Of a DNA stretch of 64,000 nt, positions 8,261-17,597 are shown one piece after another. The position numbers and the translations under genes were made by a program. The notes beneath the pieces were generated by a model. That model searched no databases. It saw only the letters and a program-made list of their open reading frames with translations, and was not told where the DNA came from. Source of the stretch: Porphyrobacter sp. ULC335 (GTDB taxonomy: Bacteria > Pseudomonadota > Alphaproteobacteria > Sphingomonadales > Sphingomonadaceae); contig NZ_CP078091.1 of the NCBI RefSeq assembly GCF_025917005.1, positions 3,286,001-3,350,000 on the forward strand, given 5' to 3'. Positions within the stretch are counted from its first letter, which is position 1, and each line of letters begins with the position of its first letter.

Positions 8261-9271
8261 TCAACCCTTCCGGCGCGGCATCCGGTACGGCAGCATGAAC
8301 TGCACCAGCGGGGACGAAAACCGCCGCATGTCGAGGCTTTCCTGCACGGCCGTCACCTCCTCGCCCAGGAACCGCGAGGCGAGTTCGCTGCGGGCGTAGA
8401 AGGGGGTGTCCTCCCACGTGCGGCGCACCTCGGCCACGCCGATATCGGAGCGGGTGCGGCGGGCAATGCCCCATTTGCTGTCGGGCAAAGCGGCAATGGG
8501 CGGCAGCTCGACCGGTTCGGGCACGCCCTTCGCGTCGAAACGCAGCGCGCTGGCGAACAGCGAGCCATCGCCGCGCTCGCCCTCGTAACACACCAGCGCG
8601 CCCTCTTTCAGGTGCGCGCGCGACCAGTGCCAGGTGTTGAAGCCGGTCTCCAGCGGCTCGGCACCGCGGTTATGGTCGAGATAGGCGCGGCCCTTCCACG
8701 AAAGGCCGGGCGAGGTCATCTCCACCTCGATCCTGGCGCAGGGGGCAAGGCAGTGCCAGATGTGGCTCTCGGCCCCGTCGAGCGCAAAGGCGGTGCGGTT
8801 CAGTGCCTCGGGATAGACCCGCACGGTCCCGCGCACCGGGCGCTGCCAGGGGACGAACAGGCGAGTGTCGCCTTCGACGATGTCGATGGTGAGCGCGCCA
8901 TTTTCCCAGCGCACGCTGCTCGGCCCGATCACCAGATTGCTGACATCACGCTCCACCGCGCCGGACGTGCGCTCGGTCATCGCCCAGCGCGCCTGCGGGC
9001 CGTAAAGCGCGACGTTCAGGGAACAGTGGTTGAGCGGATCGCCCCGCCCGCTCTTCTTGTAGTAAGGCGAAAACACGCTCCCGAGGAACGCGATGATCGT
9101 CAGCCCGTGCTGCCCGTCGTCGCTGATCGCGTCGACATACCACCAGGTGTAGCCGCCGGGCGGGACGTCCTCATCGAAGCGAGGTCCCTCGCGATTACCC
9201 GCGCGGCCAGCTGCCCGGACAAGGCTGCCATGGGCACCCCAGCCGCCGGATGGGTCGCCCCGCCCGTGCAA
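8261..9271 (-). CDS. crtC: Carotenoid 1,2-hydratase (hydroxyneurosporene synthase)
   Basis: Adds water to the 1,2 end-group double bond of acyclic carotenoids such as neurosporene, in the spheroidene/spirilloxanthin-type route. Recognisable CrtC sequence starts at about 9195 (FDEDVPPGGYTWWYVDA) and runs to the stop, including FLGSVFSPYY, WHWSRAHL and LDMRRFSSPLVQFMLPYRMP. The start is uncertain. The frame is open far upstream inside crtD, there is no ATG or GTG near the conserved beginning, and the nearest candidate I find is TTG at 9271. Homology therefore overlaps the crtD end by about 95 bp, and the TTG choice by 172 bp. Downstream it faces the DUF6607 gene. Confidence 0.88.
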   Translation of the reverse strand: MHGRGDPSGGWGAHGSLVRAAGRAGNREGPRFDEDVPPGGYTWWYVDAISDDGQHGLTIIAFLGSVFSPYYKKSGRGDPLNHCSLNVALYGPQARWAMTERTSGAVERDVSNLVIGPSSVRWENGALTIDIVEGDTRLFVPWQRPVRGTVRVYPEALNRTAFALDGAESHIWHCLAPCARIEVEMTSPGLSWKGRAYLDHNRGAEPLETGFNTWHWSRAHLKEGALVCYEGERGDGSLFASALRFDAKGVPEPVELPPIAALPDSKWGIARRTRSDIGVAEVRRTWEDTPFYARSELASRFLGEEVTAVQESLDMRRFSSPLVQFMLPYRMPRRKG

Positions 9272-10668
9272 TAGAGACCGGGCAGCCGGGTCTTCGGCCC
9301 CTGCCGCTGGAAGGAGGCCGCCCAGCCGTGCGACGCTCTGCCATAAAGGGCGCCGCCCGTGGCCGGGAACAGGCGCTCCCAATCCTGCGGGGTCATGAGC
9401 TGATGCGGAAGCGGATCTTCCAGCTGCAGGCCGCAGCGTTTCAGCGTGGCCATCATGGCGTGCGTGCATCGGGCTCTCTCCTCGGGCGTGTAGTCGTGGA
9501 CGTCTCCGTTAGCGGGGGCGTTGACGATGATCTGGATGCGTTCGCGTGTCCCCGGCGCAGGGGCCGGGTCAGCAAGCCGTGCGCCGCGATCGATGGCGCA
9601 GACATAGACGGTCGGTTCCGACGGCGTGGTGCCGCTGCCGATCTCGCGAAACTCGCGCGCGTAATCGCGCGAGAAGAATACGTTGTGATGGGTGAGTTCG
9701 AAGCCTTCGGTCCTGGCGTGGGCGTACCACACCAGTGCCGAGAGTGAGCGCTTGCCGCGCGGGATGGCAGGCACCGCGCGCGCCGCGTCCTGCCCGAAGC
9801 ATCCGGTGGCAAGCGCGCCGGGATCACCGTTGCAGATGACAACGTCTGCCGGGATAACCTCGCCGCTCGCCAGCCTGACCCCGCTGGTGCGGCCGTTGGC
9901 AGTGAGTATCTCGGCCACCGGCGCATCGGTGCGCACCCGCGCGCCCTGCTGCTGCGCGAGCCCCGCGATCGCCTTGGCCAGCGCGTGAATGCCGCCATCG
10001 ATCAGCCACACGCCGCGCGCCTCGACATGGGCGATCAGCATCAGCGTGGCGGGCGCGGAGAAGGGCGATGATCCGCAATAAGTGGCATAGCGGCCGAACA
10101 ATTGCTGGAGGCGCGCATCCTTGAAATGGCCGCCGAGCGCCTTCCACATCCCGTCGAACGGACGCATCGCGAGCATGTCGCCCATCTTCCACGGCCCGAT
10201 CCGCCACATCATCGGCAAGGGCGTGGAGGCCTTGTCGCCGCGCAGGAAGGGGTCTTCGAGCACTTCAAAAATGCGCTGCGCCTCGGCGGTGAAGCTGCGA
10301 TAGCCGCGCGCCGCCTCGGCCCCGGCAAAGGCGCCGACGGCATCGACGCTGCGTTCGGGATCGGCAAAAAGGTCGAGATGGCCGCTATCGTCCCACGCAT
10401 GGCGGGCGATCACTTCGGCGCGTTTGACGCTGACATGGTCCTCGAGCCGTGTGCCGCAAGCGGCAAACACTTCGTCAAAGACGCCACGATAGGTGAAGAC
10501 TGTCGGCCCGCCATCGATTGCAGCGCCATCGACCGTAACGCGTCGCGCCTTGCCGCCGACCCAGGCCTCTTTCTCGCACACGGTGACATCGGCGCCGCGC
10601 GCAGCCAGCAAGGCGGCACTGGTAAGCCCGCCTATCCCTGCCCCGATCACGACGACTCGCGCGCTCAC
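9100..10668 (-). CDS. crtD: Carotenoid 3,4-desaturase (methoxyneurosporene dehydrogenase)
   Basis: FAD-dependent desaturase of the phytoene-desaturase family; it introduces the 3,4 double bond after CrtC and CrtF have acted. It has 522 residues. The dinucleotide motif GAGIGGLTSAALLAARGADVT begins near residue 8, VGGKAR follows, and the C-terminal GLYCTGGATHPAAGVPMAA signature is present near residue 470. It is transcribed away from crtF with the PpsR box between them, and its 3' end overlaps crtC. The last 20 or so residues, inside the overlap, look non-conserved. Confidence 0.92.
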   Translation of the reverse strand: MSARVVVIGAGIGGLTSAALLAARGADVTVCEKEAWVGGKARRVTVDGAAIDGGPTVFTYRGVFDEVFAACGTRLEDHVSVKRAEVIARHAWDDSGHLDLFADPERSVDAVGAFAGAEAARGYRSFTAEAQRIFEVLEDPFLRGDKASTPLPMMWRIGPWKMGDMLAMRPFDGMWKALGGHFKDARLQQLFGRYATYCGSSPFSAPATLMLIAHVEARGVWLIDGGIHALAKAIAGLAQQQGARVRTDAPVAEILTANGRTSGVRLASGEVIPADVVICNGDPGALATGCFGQDAARAVPAIPRGKRSLSALVWYAHARTEGFELTHHNVFFSRDYAREFREIGSGTTPSEPTVYVCAIDRGARLADPAPAPGTRERIQIIVNAPANGDVHDYTPEERARCTHAMMATLKRCGLQLEDPLPHQLMTPQDWERLFPATGGALYGRASHGWAASFQRQGPKTRLPGLYCTGGATHPAAGVPMAALSGQLAARVIARDLASMRTSRPAATPGGMSTRSATTGSTG

Positions 10669-10720
10669 CCATCCACCCTCGTCTGACTTGTGCGAATATA
10701 ATTGACCTTACGCGCGCCTA

Positions 10721-10738
10721 TGTCCAATTATTTAGACA
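10721..10738. promoter_or_regulatory. PpsR/CrtJ box between crtD and crtF
   Basis: An exact match to the known PpsR/CrtJ palindrome TGTC-N10-GACA (TGT-N12-ACA), in the 94-bp gap between the divergent crtD and crtF starts. One dimer or tetramer here could repress both directions. A poorer TGT...GAC half-site occurs at 10689-10706. Confidence 0.85.
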
Positions 10739-10762
10739 TATGGCCTGTAAAGCATCCAGTCA

Positions 10763-11887
10763 GTGAGCCAATGGGCCGCCTTCAAGCTCGGTTACGTCAA
10801 GCGCCGTAACCGGGTGTTCGCCTCGCCGAAGTTCCAGCATTGGGCGGCGCGATTGCCGCTTATCAGGTGGATCGCGCGCAGCCGCGCCGATGCCGCTTTC
10901 GATCTGCTGGCGGGCTTTGCCTATTCGCAGGTGCTGCGCGCCTATGTGGAAGGCGGGCTGTTCGATATCCTCAAAGATGGCCCCCTTTCCGCCACCGCGA
11001 TCGCGCCGCGCCTGGGCCTGTCGGAGAACGCAACGCTGACCCTGCTGCGCGCCGGTCGTCCGCTGATGCTGTCGGAAGAACCGGCGACGGATCACTGGAT
11101 GCTGGGCGAGCAAGGCGCTGTTTTTGCATCCAACCCCGGTGTGCAGGCGATGGTGCGGCACCACCGGCTGCTCTATACCGACCTTGCCGATCCGCTCGCG
11201 CTGCTGCGCGCTGACCGGGCCGAACCGACCGCGCTCTCGCGCTTCTGGACCTATGCGGGTGCGCTCCACGGAGCGACCGAGCGCGGGGCCGACACTGCCG
11301 AATATTCCGAGCTTATGGCCGCCTCGCAGCACTTCGTGGCGGACGAGGTGCTGGCATCTGTGGCGTTCCGCGATGTCGAAAAGCTGCTCGATGTCGGCGG
11401 CGGGCACGGGGCGTTTCTGCGCCATATCGGATCAGCTTGGCCGCACCTCCAGCTCGGCCTGTTCGATCTGCCGGAAGTCGCCGCAACCGGCGCACAGGTG
11501 CTGGGCGCGGCGTTGGGCGCATCGCGAATCACCGCGCATCCTGGAAATTTCTTCAGTGATTCCATACCGCAAGCCTATGACATGGTGTCGCTTGTCCGGA
11601 TTTTGCACGATCATGACGATGCGCCGGCACAAGCCCTGCTCGCCAATATCCGCAAAAGTCTTGCCCCCGGTGCACGCCTGCTGATTGCCGAGCCGATGGC
11701 GCAGATCCCCGGTGCCGAGCCGATGGGGGAGGCGTTTTTCGGACTTTACCTGTGGGCGATGGGCTCGGGCCGCCCGCGCAGCCCGGCGGAAATCATCGCC
11801 ATGCTGCGCGCCGCAGGCTTCGCCCGCGCTCAGGTCGTCGCAACGGCGCAACCGGTCAACGCAAGCATTATCCTTGCCACGGCTTGA
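10763..11887 (+). CDS. crtF: Carotenoid O-methyltransferase (hydroxyneurosporene methyltransferase)
   Basis: SAM-dependent enzyme that methylates the 1-hydroxyl made by CrtC. It has 374 residues. The N-terminal dimerisation/winged-helix part (AYVEGGLFDILKDGPLSA) is followed by the SAM-binding glycine motif DVGGGHGAF at about residue 210 and the catalytic-region HDHDDA and EPMAQIPGAEPM segments, as in other plant-type O-methyltransferases. The start is a GTG at 10763, just 25 bp after the PpsR box, so repression would block transcription directly. The phytoene genes crtB and crtI needed upstream are not in this window. Confidence 0.92.
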   Translation: MSQWAAFKLGYVKRRNRVFASPKFQHWAARLPLIRWIARSRADAAFDLLAGFAYSQVLRAYVEGGLFDILKDGPLSATAIAPRLGLSENATLTLLRAGRPLMLSEEPATDHWMLGEQGAVFASNPGVQAMVRHHRLLYTDLADPLALLRADRAEPTALSRFWTYAGALHGATERGADTAEYSELMAASQHFVADEVLASVAFRDVEKLLDVGGGHGAFLRHIGSAWPHLQLGLFDLPEVAATGAQVLGAALGASRITAHPGNFFSDSIPQAYDMVSLVRILHDHDDAPAQALLANIRKSLAPGARLLIAEPMAQIPGAEPMGEAFFGLYLWAMGSGRPRSPAEIIAMLRAAGFARAQVVATAQPVNASIILATA

Positions 11888-11895
11888 GCATAAAT

Positions 11896-11939
11896 TGTCC
11901 AAGTTGTTTGACAGTCAGTACTGTAAGGCGTAGCAAACA
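11896..11939. promoter_or_regulatory. Tandem PpsR/CrtJ boxes upstream of bchC
   Basis: Two TGT-N12-ACA palindromes, 11896-11913 (also fitting TGTC-N10-GACA) and 11922-11939, are separated by exactly 8 bp. This spacing matches the cooperative CrtJ sites described for the Rhodobacter bchC promoter. The inner half-sites and spacer also form the inverted repeat ACAGTcagtACTGT at 11911-11924. This is the likely control point of the bchCXYZ-pufBALM superoperon. Confidence 0.9.
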
Positions 11940-12014
11940 GGTGGGAGAACGTTTTTTTCGGACTTTCGAGTCGGCGTTCGCGCTGCGGAATCCGAAAAAG
12001 GGGAGAACGAAGCG

Positions 12015-12962
12015 ATGAATACCCTGGCCGTCATTCTCGAAGCACCGGAGCGCCTCGCGCTTCGTGCGCTTGAGATGAAGCCGGTGGACGCCGCCGACGT
12101 TCTCATCGAAATCGCCTTCAGCGGAATCAGTACCGGCACCGAAAAGCTGTTGTGGAGCGGGCGGATGCCGCCCTTCCCCGGCCTCGGCTATCCGCTGGTC
12201 CCCGGATACGAATCAGTCGGCCGCATCGTCGATGCAGGACCCGAAGCCCGCGCCCGCATTGGCGACTGGGTCTTCGTTCCCGGAGCCAATTGCTACACCG
12301 ACGCGCGGGGCCTCTTCGGCGGTACCGCGCGTCGCGTCATAGTGCCGTCGGCGCGAGCGTTGCCGATCCCCGAGCACCTCGGCGAGTCCGGGGTGCTTTG
12401 TGCCCTCGCGGCGACGGCACTTCACGCCATCAAGGGCGGCTTCGCCCGCCGTGAAGCCCTGCCCGATCTCATCATCGGTCATGGCGTCCTGGGCCGGTTG
12501 CTGGCCCGGCTGACGCTGGCATTGGGCGGAACCGCGCCGACCGTGTGGGAAACCAATCCGGCCCGCCGCACCGGCGCTGTCGGCTACAATGTCATCGACC
12601 CCGCCACGGATGATCGCCGCGATTACCACGCGATCTACGACGCGAGCGGTGATGCCGGCCTGATCGACGATCTCATCATGCGCCTCGCCAAGGGCGGCGA
12701 GATCGTGCTCGCGGGCTTCTATTCCGAACGCGTCAGCTTCGCCTTCCCGGCCGCCTTCATGCGCGAGGCGCATTTCCGCGTCGCCGCCGAATGGCAGCCC
12801 GGCGATCTGGCTGAAACGCGGGCGCTGATCGAATGCGGGAGGCTCGACCTGAAGGGCCTCGTCACCAACCGGCGTCCGGCCGGAGAGGCGCTCGACGCCT
12901 ATCCGCAGGCCTTCACCGACCCCGATTGTCTCAAGATGGTTCTTGATTGGAGCGAATGCTGA
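12015..12962 (+). CDS. bchC: 3-hydroxyethyl bacteriochlorophyllide a dehydrogenase
   Basis: Medium-chain dehydrogenase that oxidises the C3 hydroxyethyl group to acetyl late in bacteriochlorophyll a synthesis. It has 315 residues. The zinc-alcohol-dehydrogenase-like core shows the [20 protein letters not shown] block and a nucleotide-binding segment [14 protein letters not shown] near residue 155. It is the first gene after the tandem PpsR boxes, and its stop overlaps the bchX start. The 127-bp leader carries the regulatory sites. Confidence 0.95.
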   Translation: MNTLAVILEAPERLALRALEMKPVDAADVLIEIAFSGISTGTEKLLWSGRMPPFPGLGYPLVPGYESVGRIVDAGPEARARIGDWVFVPGANCYTDARGLFGGTARRVIVPSARALPIPEHLGESGVLCALAATALHAIKGGFARREALPDLIIGHGVLGRLLARLTLALGGTAPTVWETNPARRTGAVGYNVIDPATDDRRDYHAIYDASGDAGLIDDLIMRLAKGGEIVLAGFYSERVSFAFPAAFMREAHFRVAAEWQPGDLAETRALIECGRLDLKGLVTNRRPAGEALDAYPQAFTDPDCLKMVLDWSEC

Positions 12963-13951
12963 TGTCCGTGCTCGACACCCAGACGACTAGCCTGCGCGAA
13001 GAAGCGAACATTGAACCCGATCCGGTTCACACCGGCGAGGTCAAAAGCGAAACGCAGGTCATCGCGATCTACGGCAAGGGCGGCAGCGGCAAGAGCTTCG
13101 CACTCTCCAATCTCAGCTACATGATGGCCCAGCAGGGCAAGCGCGTGCTGCTGATCGGCTGCGATCCGAAGTCCGACACCACCAGCCTGCTGTTCGGCGG
13201 CAAGAGCTGCCCGACGATCATCGAAACCTCCTCGCGCAAGAAGCTCGCAGGCGAGGAAGTCCGCATCGAGGATGTGTGCTTCCAGCGTGACGGCGTGTTC
13301 GCGATGGAGCTTGGCGGCCCCGAAGTGGGTCGCGGTTGCGGCGGCCGCGGGATCATCCACGGCTTCGAACTGCTCGAAAAGCTCGGCTTCCACGATTGGG
13401 GCTTCGATTACGTGCTGCTCGATTTCCTCGGCGACGTGGTGTGCGGCGGCTTCGGCCTGCCGATCGCCCGCGACATGTGCCAGAAGGTGATCGTGGTCGG
13501 ATCGAACGACCTGCAATCGCTCTACGTGGCGAACAATGTCTGCCAGGCGGTCGAATACTTCCGCAAGATGGGCGGCAATGTCGGTGTGGCCGGCATGATC
13601 ATCAACAAGGATGACGGCACAGGCGAGGCCCATGCCTTCGCCGATGCGGTCGGCATTCCGGTGCTCACCGCGATCCCGGCGAATGAAGACATCCGCCGCA
13701 AGAGCGCCAATTACCAGATCATCGGCATCCCCGGCGGCGAATGGGCCAGCCTGTTCGAAGATCTCGCGATCAACGTCGCCGAAGCACCTCCGGTGCGCCC
13801 CACCCCGCTGTCGCAGGACGGCCTGCTTGGCCTGTTCAGTGCCGATGTGACCGGCGCGAATGTCGATCTCATCCCCGCTACCCAGGCGGACATGCGCGGC
13901 GGCGTATATGAAACCCGCCCGACCCTCGAAGTGATCTACGACGAGGCCTGA
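12962..13951 (+). CDS. bchX: Chlorophyllide a reductase iron protein
   Basis: ATP-hydrolysing [4Fe-4S] protein (NifH/BchL superfamily) that passes electrons to BchY-BchZ, reducing the C7=C8 bond of chlorophyllide a. The P-loop GKGGSGKS is at residues 38-45 counting from ATG 12962. The two cluster-binding Cys regions are VGRGCGGRG and DVVCGGFG. The start could also be ATG 12956, two codons earlier; 12962 is chosen because it overlaps the bchC stop. There are 329 residues. Confidence 0.96.
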   Translation: MSVLDTQTTSLREEANIEPDPVHTGEVKSETQVIAIYGKGGSGKSFALSNLSYMMAQQGKRVLLIGCDPKSDTTSLLFGGKSCPTIIETSSRKKLAGEEVRIEDVCFQRDGVFAMELGGPEVGRGCGGRGIIHGFELLEKLGFHDWGFDYVLLDFLGDVVCGGFGLPIARDMCQKVIVVGSNDLQSLYVANNVCQAVEYFRKMGGNVGVAGMIINKDDGTGEAHAFADAVGIPVLTAIPANEDIRRKSANYQIIGIPGGEWASLFEDLAINVAEAPPVRPTPLSQDGLLGLFSADVTGANVDLIPATQADMRGGVYETRPTLEVIYDEA

Positions 13952-13955
13952 TGCG

Positions 13956-15494
13956 ATGAGCGATGCCTTCCCCTCCAACGCGTCACGCGCCCCTGACCGG
14001 ATCGAACTCGATACCGCAGCTGTCGCCGGAGGCGGAGCCTGCGCGTCGAAGGACACCATGAACGAGGCCGCCCGTGCTGCGGGCAAGAGCGAAATCCTCG
14101 ATCAATACGCGGCCGACTATCCGGTTGGCCCCCACGATCAGCCGCAATCGATGTGCCCGGCATTCGGTTCGCTTCGGGTGGGCCTGAGAATGCGGCGCAC
14201 TGCGACCGTGCTCTCGGGCTCGGCCTGCTGCGTTTACGGCCTCACCTTCACCTCGCACTTCTATGGTGCGCGGCGGACGGTGGGCTATGTGCCCTTCTCC
14301 TCGGAAACGCTGGTCACCGGCAAGCTGTTCGAGGACATCAAGGAAGCGGTCGAAGGCCTCGCCGATCCTGAAAATTACGATGCGATCGTCGTCACAAACC
14401 TGTGCGTGCCCACCGCGAGCGGCGTGCCGCTGCGACTGCTGGGCAAGGCGATCAACGGCGTCCGGATCATCGGGATCGACGTGCCGGGCTTCGGCATTCC
14501 GACCCATGCCGAAGCGAAGGACGTGCTTGCTGGCGCGATGCTCGCCTATGCCCGCGAAGAAGTGATGGCTGGCCCCGTTGCCGCGCCACGCGAACGTTCC
14601 GACCTGCCGAGTGTCGCATTGCTCGGCGAGATGTTCCCGGTTGATCCGGTGGTGATCGGGCAGATGCTCGCGCCCCTTGGTCTGGCCGCTGGCCCGGTTG
14701 TCCCGACCCGCGAATGGCGCGAGCTTTATGCTGCGCTCGATTGCTCGGTCGTCGCTGCGATCCACCCCTTCTACACCGCCAGCATCCGCGAATTCGAAGC
14801 CGCGGGCCGTCCGGTGATCGGTTCGGCTCCCGTCGGAGCGGATGGCACCGCAGCGTGGCTGCAAGCCATCGGCGACACGATGGGCCTGCCGCAAGCCAAG
14901 GTCGACGCGGTCAAGGACGCGATGATCGCTGCCTGCCGCGGCGCGATCGAAAAGATGCCGATCAAGGGCCGCATCACGGTTTCGGGCTATGAAGGCTCCG
15001 AGCTGCTGGTTGCGCGCTTGCTGATCGAAAGCGGCGCCGAAGTGCCCTATGTCGGCTCTGCCTGCCCGCGCACCAAGTGGTCGGATGCCGACCGCGAATG
15101 GCTCGAAGCGCGCGGCGTGCAGGTTCAGTTCCGCGCCAGCCTTGAACAGGACATCGCCGCGGTCGAGGAATACCGCCCCGATCTCGCCATCGGCACCACC
15201 CCGGTTGTGCAATATGCGAAATCGCGCGCGATCCCTTCGCTGTACTTCACCAACCTCATCTCCGCCCGTCCGCTGATGGGCCCGGCAGGGGCTGGCAGCC
15301 TCGCCACGGTCATCAACGCCGCGATGGGCAACAAGGCGCGCTTCGATGCGATGCGCGATTTCTTCGAAGGCGTCGGGACCGAGCATGCCGCAGGCGTGTG
15401 GGAAGAACTCCCCGTCGACCGGCCCAAGTTCCGCAAGAAATACGCCGCCCTCAACGAAGCGGCGCGCAAGGCAGCGGAGGCGATCGGATCATGA
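13956..15494 (+). CDS. bchY: Chlorophyllide a reductase subunit Y
   Basis: Alpha-type subunit of the nitrogenase-like chlorophyllide a oxidoreductase (COR). With BchZ it holds the catalytic site and a second iron-sulfur cluster. It has 512 residues, with conserved cysteines in [11 protein letters not shown] and SGSACCVYG near the N terminus and in VVTNLCVPT. The [22 protein letters not shown] region is typical of the family. The first 45 or so residues are likely a non-conserved extension. It overlaps bchZ by 4 bp (ATGA). Confidence 0.95.
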   Translation: MSDAFPSNASRAPDRIELDTAAVAGGGACASKDTMNEAARAAGKSEILDQYAADYPVGPHDQPQSMCPAFGSLRVGLRMRRTATVLSGSACCVYGLTFTSHFYGARRTVGYVPFSSETLVTGKLFEDIKEAVEGLADPENYDAIVVTNLCVPTASGVPLRLLGKAINGVRIIGIDVPGFGIPTHAEAKDVLAGAMLAYAREEVMAGPVAAPRERSDLPSVALLGEMFPVDPVVIGQMLAPLGLAAGPVVPTREWRELYAALDCSVVAAIHPFYTASIREFEAAGRPVIGSAPVGADGTAAWLQAIGDTMGLPQAKVDAVKDAMIAACRGAIEKMPIKGRITVSGYEGSELLVARLLIESGAEVPYVGSACPRTKWSDADREWLEARGVQVQFRASLEQDIAAVEEYRPDLAIGTTPVVQYAKSRAIPSLYFTNLISARPLMGPAGAGSLATVINAAMGNKARFDAMRDFFEGVGTEHAAGVWEELPVDRPKFRKKYAALNEAARKAAEAIGS

Positions 15495-16936
15495 CCCTCG
15501 TCCTCGACCATGATCGCGCCGGCGGCTATTGGGGCGCCACCTACGTCTTCACCGCGGTGAAGGGCTTGCAAGTCATCATCGACGGTCCGGTGGGCTGCGA
15601 GAACCTGCCCGTCACATCGGTGCTGCACTACACCGACGCCCTGCCCCCGCATGAACTCCCCATCGTCGTCACCGGCCTGGGTGAGGAAGAGCTGGGCAAG
15701 ACCGGCACCGAAGGCGCAATGAAGCGCGCCTGGAAGACGCTCGATCCCGAACTGCCCGCTGTGGTGGTGACCGGTTCCATCGCCGAAATGATCGGCGGCG
15801 GCGTCACGCCCGAAGGCACCAATATCAAGCGCTTCCTGCCGCGCACCATCGACGAAGATCAATGGCAGTCGGCTGACCGCGCGCTAACCTGGCTGTGGAC
15901 CGAATTCGGCCCCAAGAAGATGCCCGCCCCGCGCGAGCGCCGCGAAGACGAAAAGCCGCGCGTCAATATCATCGGCCCCAGCTACGGCATGTTCAACATG
16001 CCCAGCGATCTGGCCGAGATCCGCCGGTTGATCGAAGGCATCGGCGCGGAAGTGGGCGTGGTTTTCCCGCTCGGCACGCACCTTGCCGACATTTCCAAGC
16101 TCGCCTCGGCCGACGCGAATGTCTGCCTCTACCGCGAGTTCGGCCGCAACCTGTGCGAAACGCTTGAACGGCCCTATTTCCAGGCGCCGATCGGCCTCAG
16201 CCAGACCACCAAGTTCCTCCGCGCCCTCGCCGCCGAGCTCGGCCTTGATCCCGAGCCCTTCATCGAGCGCGAAAAGCACACCACCATCAAGCCGCTGTGG
16301 GACCTGTGGCGTTCGGTCACGCAGGATTTCTTCGGCACGGCGAGCTTCGGCATCGTCGCCAACGAAACCTACGCGCGCGGCATCCGCCACTTCCTCGAAG
16401 ACGACATGGGTCTGCCCTGCAGCTTCGCCTTCTCGCGCTGTGCGGGCGTGAAGCCGGTCAACGAGCAGGTGCGCGAAGCCATCCGTGCCAACCCGCCGCT
16501 GGTGGTGTTCGGCAGCTATAACGAGCGCATGTACATGGCCGAGTGCGGCGCGCGCGGGATGTATATCCCCGCAAGCTTCCCCGGCGCGGCGATCCGCCGT
16601 CACACCGGCACGCCCTTCATGGGATATTCGGGCGCGACCTATCTGGTGCAGGAAGTGTGCAATGCGCTGTTCGACGCGCTGTTCCACATCCTGCCGCTCG
16701 GCACGGACATGGACAAGGTCGAGGCCACGCCCGCGCGCAACGAAGCCCAGTTGACTTGGGACAATGACGCCAAATCCAAGCTCGACCAGCTTGTCGAAGC
16801 CCAGCCGGTGCTGATCCGCATTTCCGCCGCCAAGCGCCTGCGCGACGCGGCCGAGCGGACCGCGCGCAGCCGCGGCACCGAAACAGTTACAGCAGATTGC
16901 CTCGCAGAGGCGCTGCTTGAAGGAACGGGAGCATGA
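15491..16936 (+). CDS. bchZ: Chlorophyllide a reductase subunit Z
   Basis: Beta-type subunit of COR, 481 residues from ATG 15491, which overlaps the bchY stop. Conserved elements are [22 protein letters not shown], with the cluster cysteine, [30 protein letters not shown] and [20 protein letters not shown]. It ends with a small C-terminal domain ([12 protein letters not shown]) similar to that of BchB. The frame is open further upstream inside bchY, but that extension is not BchZ-like. The puf genes follow after a 174-bp gap. Confidence 0.95.
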   Translation: MTLVLDHDRAGGYWGATYVFTAVKGLQVIIDGPVGCENLPVTSVLHYTDALPPHELPIVVTGLGEEELGKTGTEGAMKRAWKTLDPELPAVVVTGSIAEMIGGGVTPEGTNIKRFLPRTIDEDQWQSADRALTWLWTEFGPKKMPAPRERREDEKPRVNIIGPSYGMFNMPSDLAEIRRLIEGIGAEVGVVFPLGTHLADISKLASADANVCLYREFGRNLCETLERPYFQAPIGLSQTTKFLRALAAELGLDPEPFIEREKHTTIKPLWDLWRSVTQDFFGTASFGIVANETYARGIRHFLEDDMGLPCSFAFSRCAGVKPVNEQVREAIRANPPLVVFGSYNERMYMAECGARGMYIPASFPGAAIRRHTGTPFMGYSGATYLVQEVCNALFDALFHILPLGTDMDKVEATPARNEAQLTWDNDAKSKLDQLVEAQPVLIRISAAKRLRDAAERTARSRGTETVTADCLAEALLEGTGA

Positions 16937-17110
16937 ACATGATGCCCGCCCTTCACACCAGTTTGTCGCCAGCGCGGATCACATCCGCATTGGCGCCATC
17001 CCATGCCCCCACCTTCAAGGGGGCTCTCCAATCCACGTGGGGGATCACGCGGGGATGCCGACGGGGGCTTTCGGGCTCTCATTCACACCCAACTGAACGG
17101 AGAAAACCCG
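16937..17110 (+). other. bchZ-pufB leader, no convincing gene
   Basis: A 174-bp gap where pufQ sits in Rhodobacter. No pufQ-like protein is encoded. A 70-codon frame (16933-17145) starts over the bchZ stop, but it runs into pufB in another frame and looks random. The segment holds a GC-rich inverted repeat (GCCCCC, 8-base loop, GGGGGC) followed by the palindrome CCACGTGG, and ends with the pufB ribosome site (acggagaa). It may contain a second puf promoter or processing site. Confidence 0.5.
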
Positions 17111-17269
17111 ATGAACGAACGTATCGGAACTCACCTGACGCCTGAAGAGGCACAGGAAATCCACAAGGGCTTTATGGGCACCTTCACCCTTTACGTGGTG
17201 ATCGCGCTTGTCGCTCATGCCCTGCTCTGGGCTTACAAGCCCTGGATTGGCGGCGGTTTCGGCCAGTAA
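17111..17269 (+). CDS. pufB: Light-harvesting 1 beta polypeptide
   Basis: Small single-span antenna protein of 52 residues that binds bacteriochlorophyll and carotenoid in the LH1 ring. The N-terminal LTPEEAQEIHKGF motif carries the conserved His18. The transmembrane helix contains the magnesium ligand His36 in VIALVAHALLWAYKPW. A longer frame starts at 17003, but the extension lacks LH1 character and ATG 17111 has the ribosome site. No puc (LH2) genes are visible. Confidence 0.97.
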   Translation: MNERIGTHLTPEEAQEIHKGFMGTFTLYVVIALVAHALLWAYKPWIGGGFGQ

Positions 17270-17333
17270 TTGGTCGACCCCGGCCTCGGCCGGACCGTTT
17301 CGCTAAACATCACCTTTTGAAAGGAATTTTCCC

Positions 17334-17528
17334 ATGTGGAGAGTTTGGTTCTATTTCGACATCCGTCGCGCACTCGTAGCGCTGCACGTTGGTCTCGCCG
17401 TCTTGGCGTTCACCATCCACTTCATCCTGCTCAGCACGGATCGTTACAACTGGCTTGAGCGTGCTCCTGGCACGCCCGCGCCGGCTCAGGCCGCTATCGA
17501 ATCGTCGGAAGCTCCGGCGGCAGGATAG
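17334..17528 (+). CDS. pufA: Light-harvesting 1 alpha polypeptide
   Basis: LH1 alpha subunit of 64 residues. It begins with MWRVWFYFDIRRALVALHVG, has the bacteriochlorophyll ligand His29 in LAFTIHFILLSTDRYNWL and a short Ala/Pro-rich cytoplasmic or periplasmic tail. It lies 64 bp after pufB, with a strong ribosome site (aaaggaa). A stable hairpin follows directly, so its transcript is probably protected and more abundant than pufLM. Confidence 0.97.
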   Translation: MWRVWFYFDIRRALVALHVGLAVLAFTIHFILLSTDRYNWLERAPGTPAPAQAAIESSEAPAAG

Positions 17529-17543
17529 TTCCTGGTCGAATGT

Positions 17544-17570
17544 GAGGGGGCAGGTTCGCCTGCCTGCCTC
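17544..17570 (+). promoter_or_regulatory. pufA-pufL intercistronic stem-loop
   Basis: GGCAGG-TTCG-CCTGCC, a 6-bp core stem with a UUCG tetraloop at 17549-17564. It can be extended by four pairs across a small internal loop to 17544-17570. Such hairpins between pufA and pufL stabilise the pufBA message in Rhodobacter against 3' decay, giving more LH1 than reaction centre. The same job is inferred here. Confidence 0.75.
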
Positions 17571-17597
17571 CTAACACTCTTTCGATCAATTCAAGCG

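Noticed and set aside
16933-17145. 70-codon ORF overlapping bchZ end and pufB start, considered as pufQ
   Set aside because: No hydrophobic span or PufQ-like features; it overlaps pufB in another frame.
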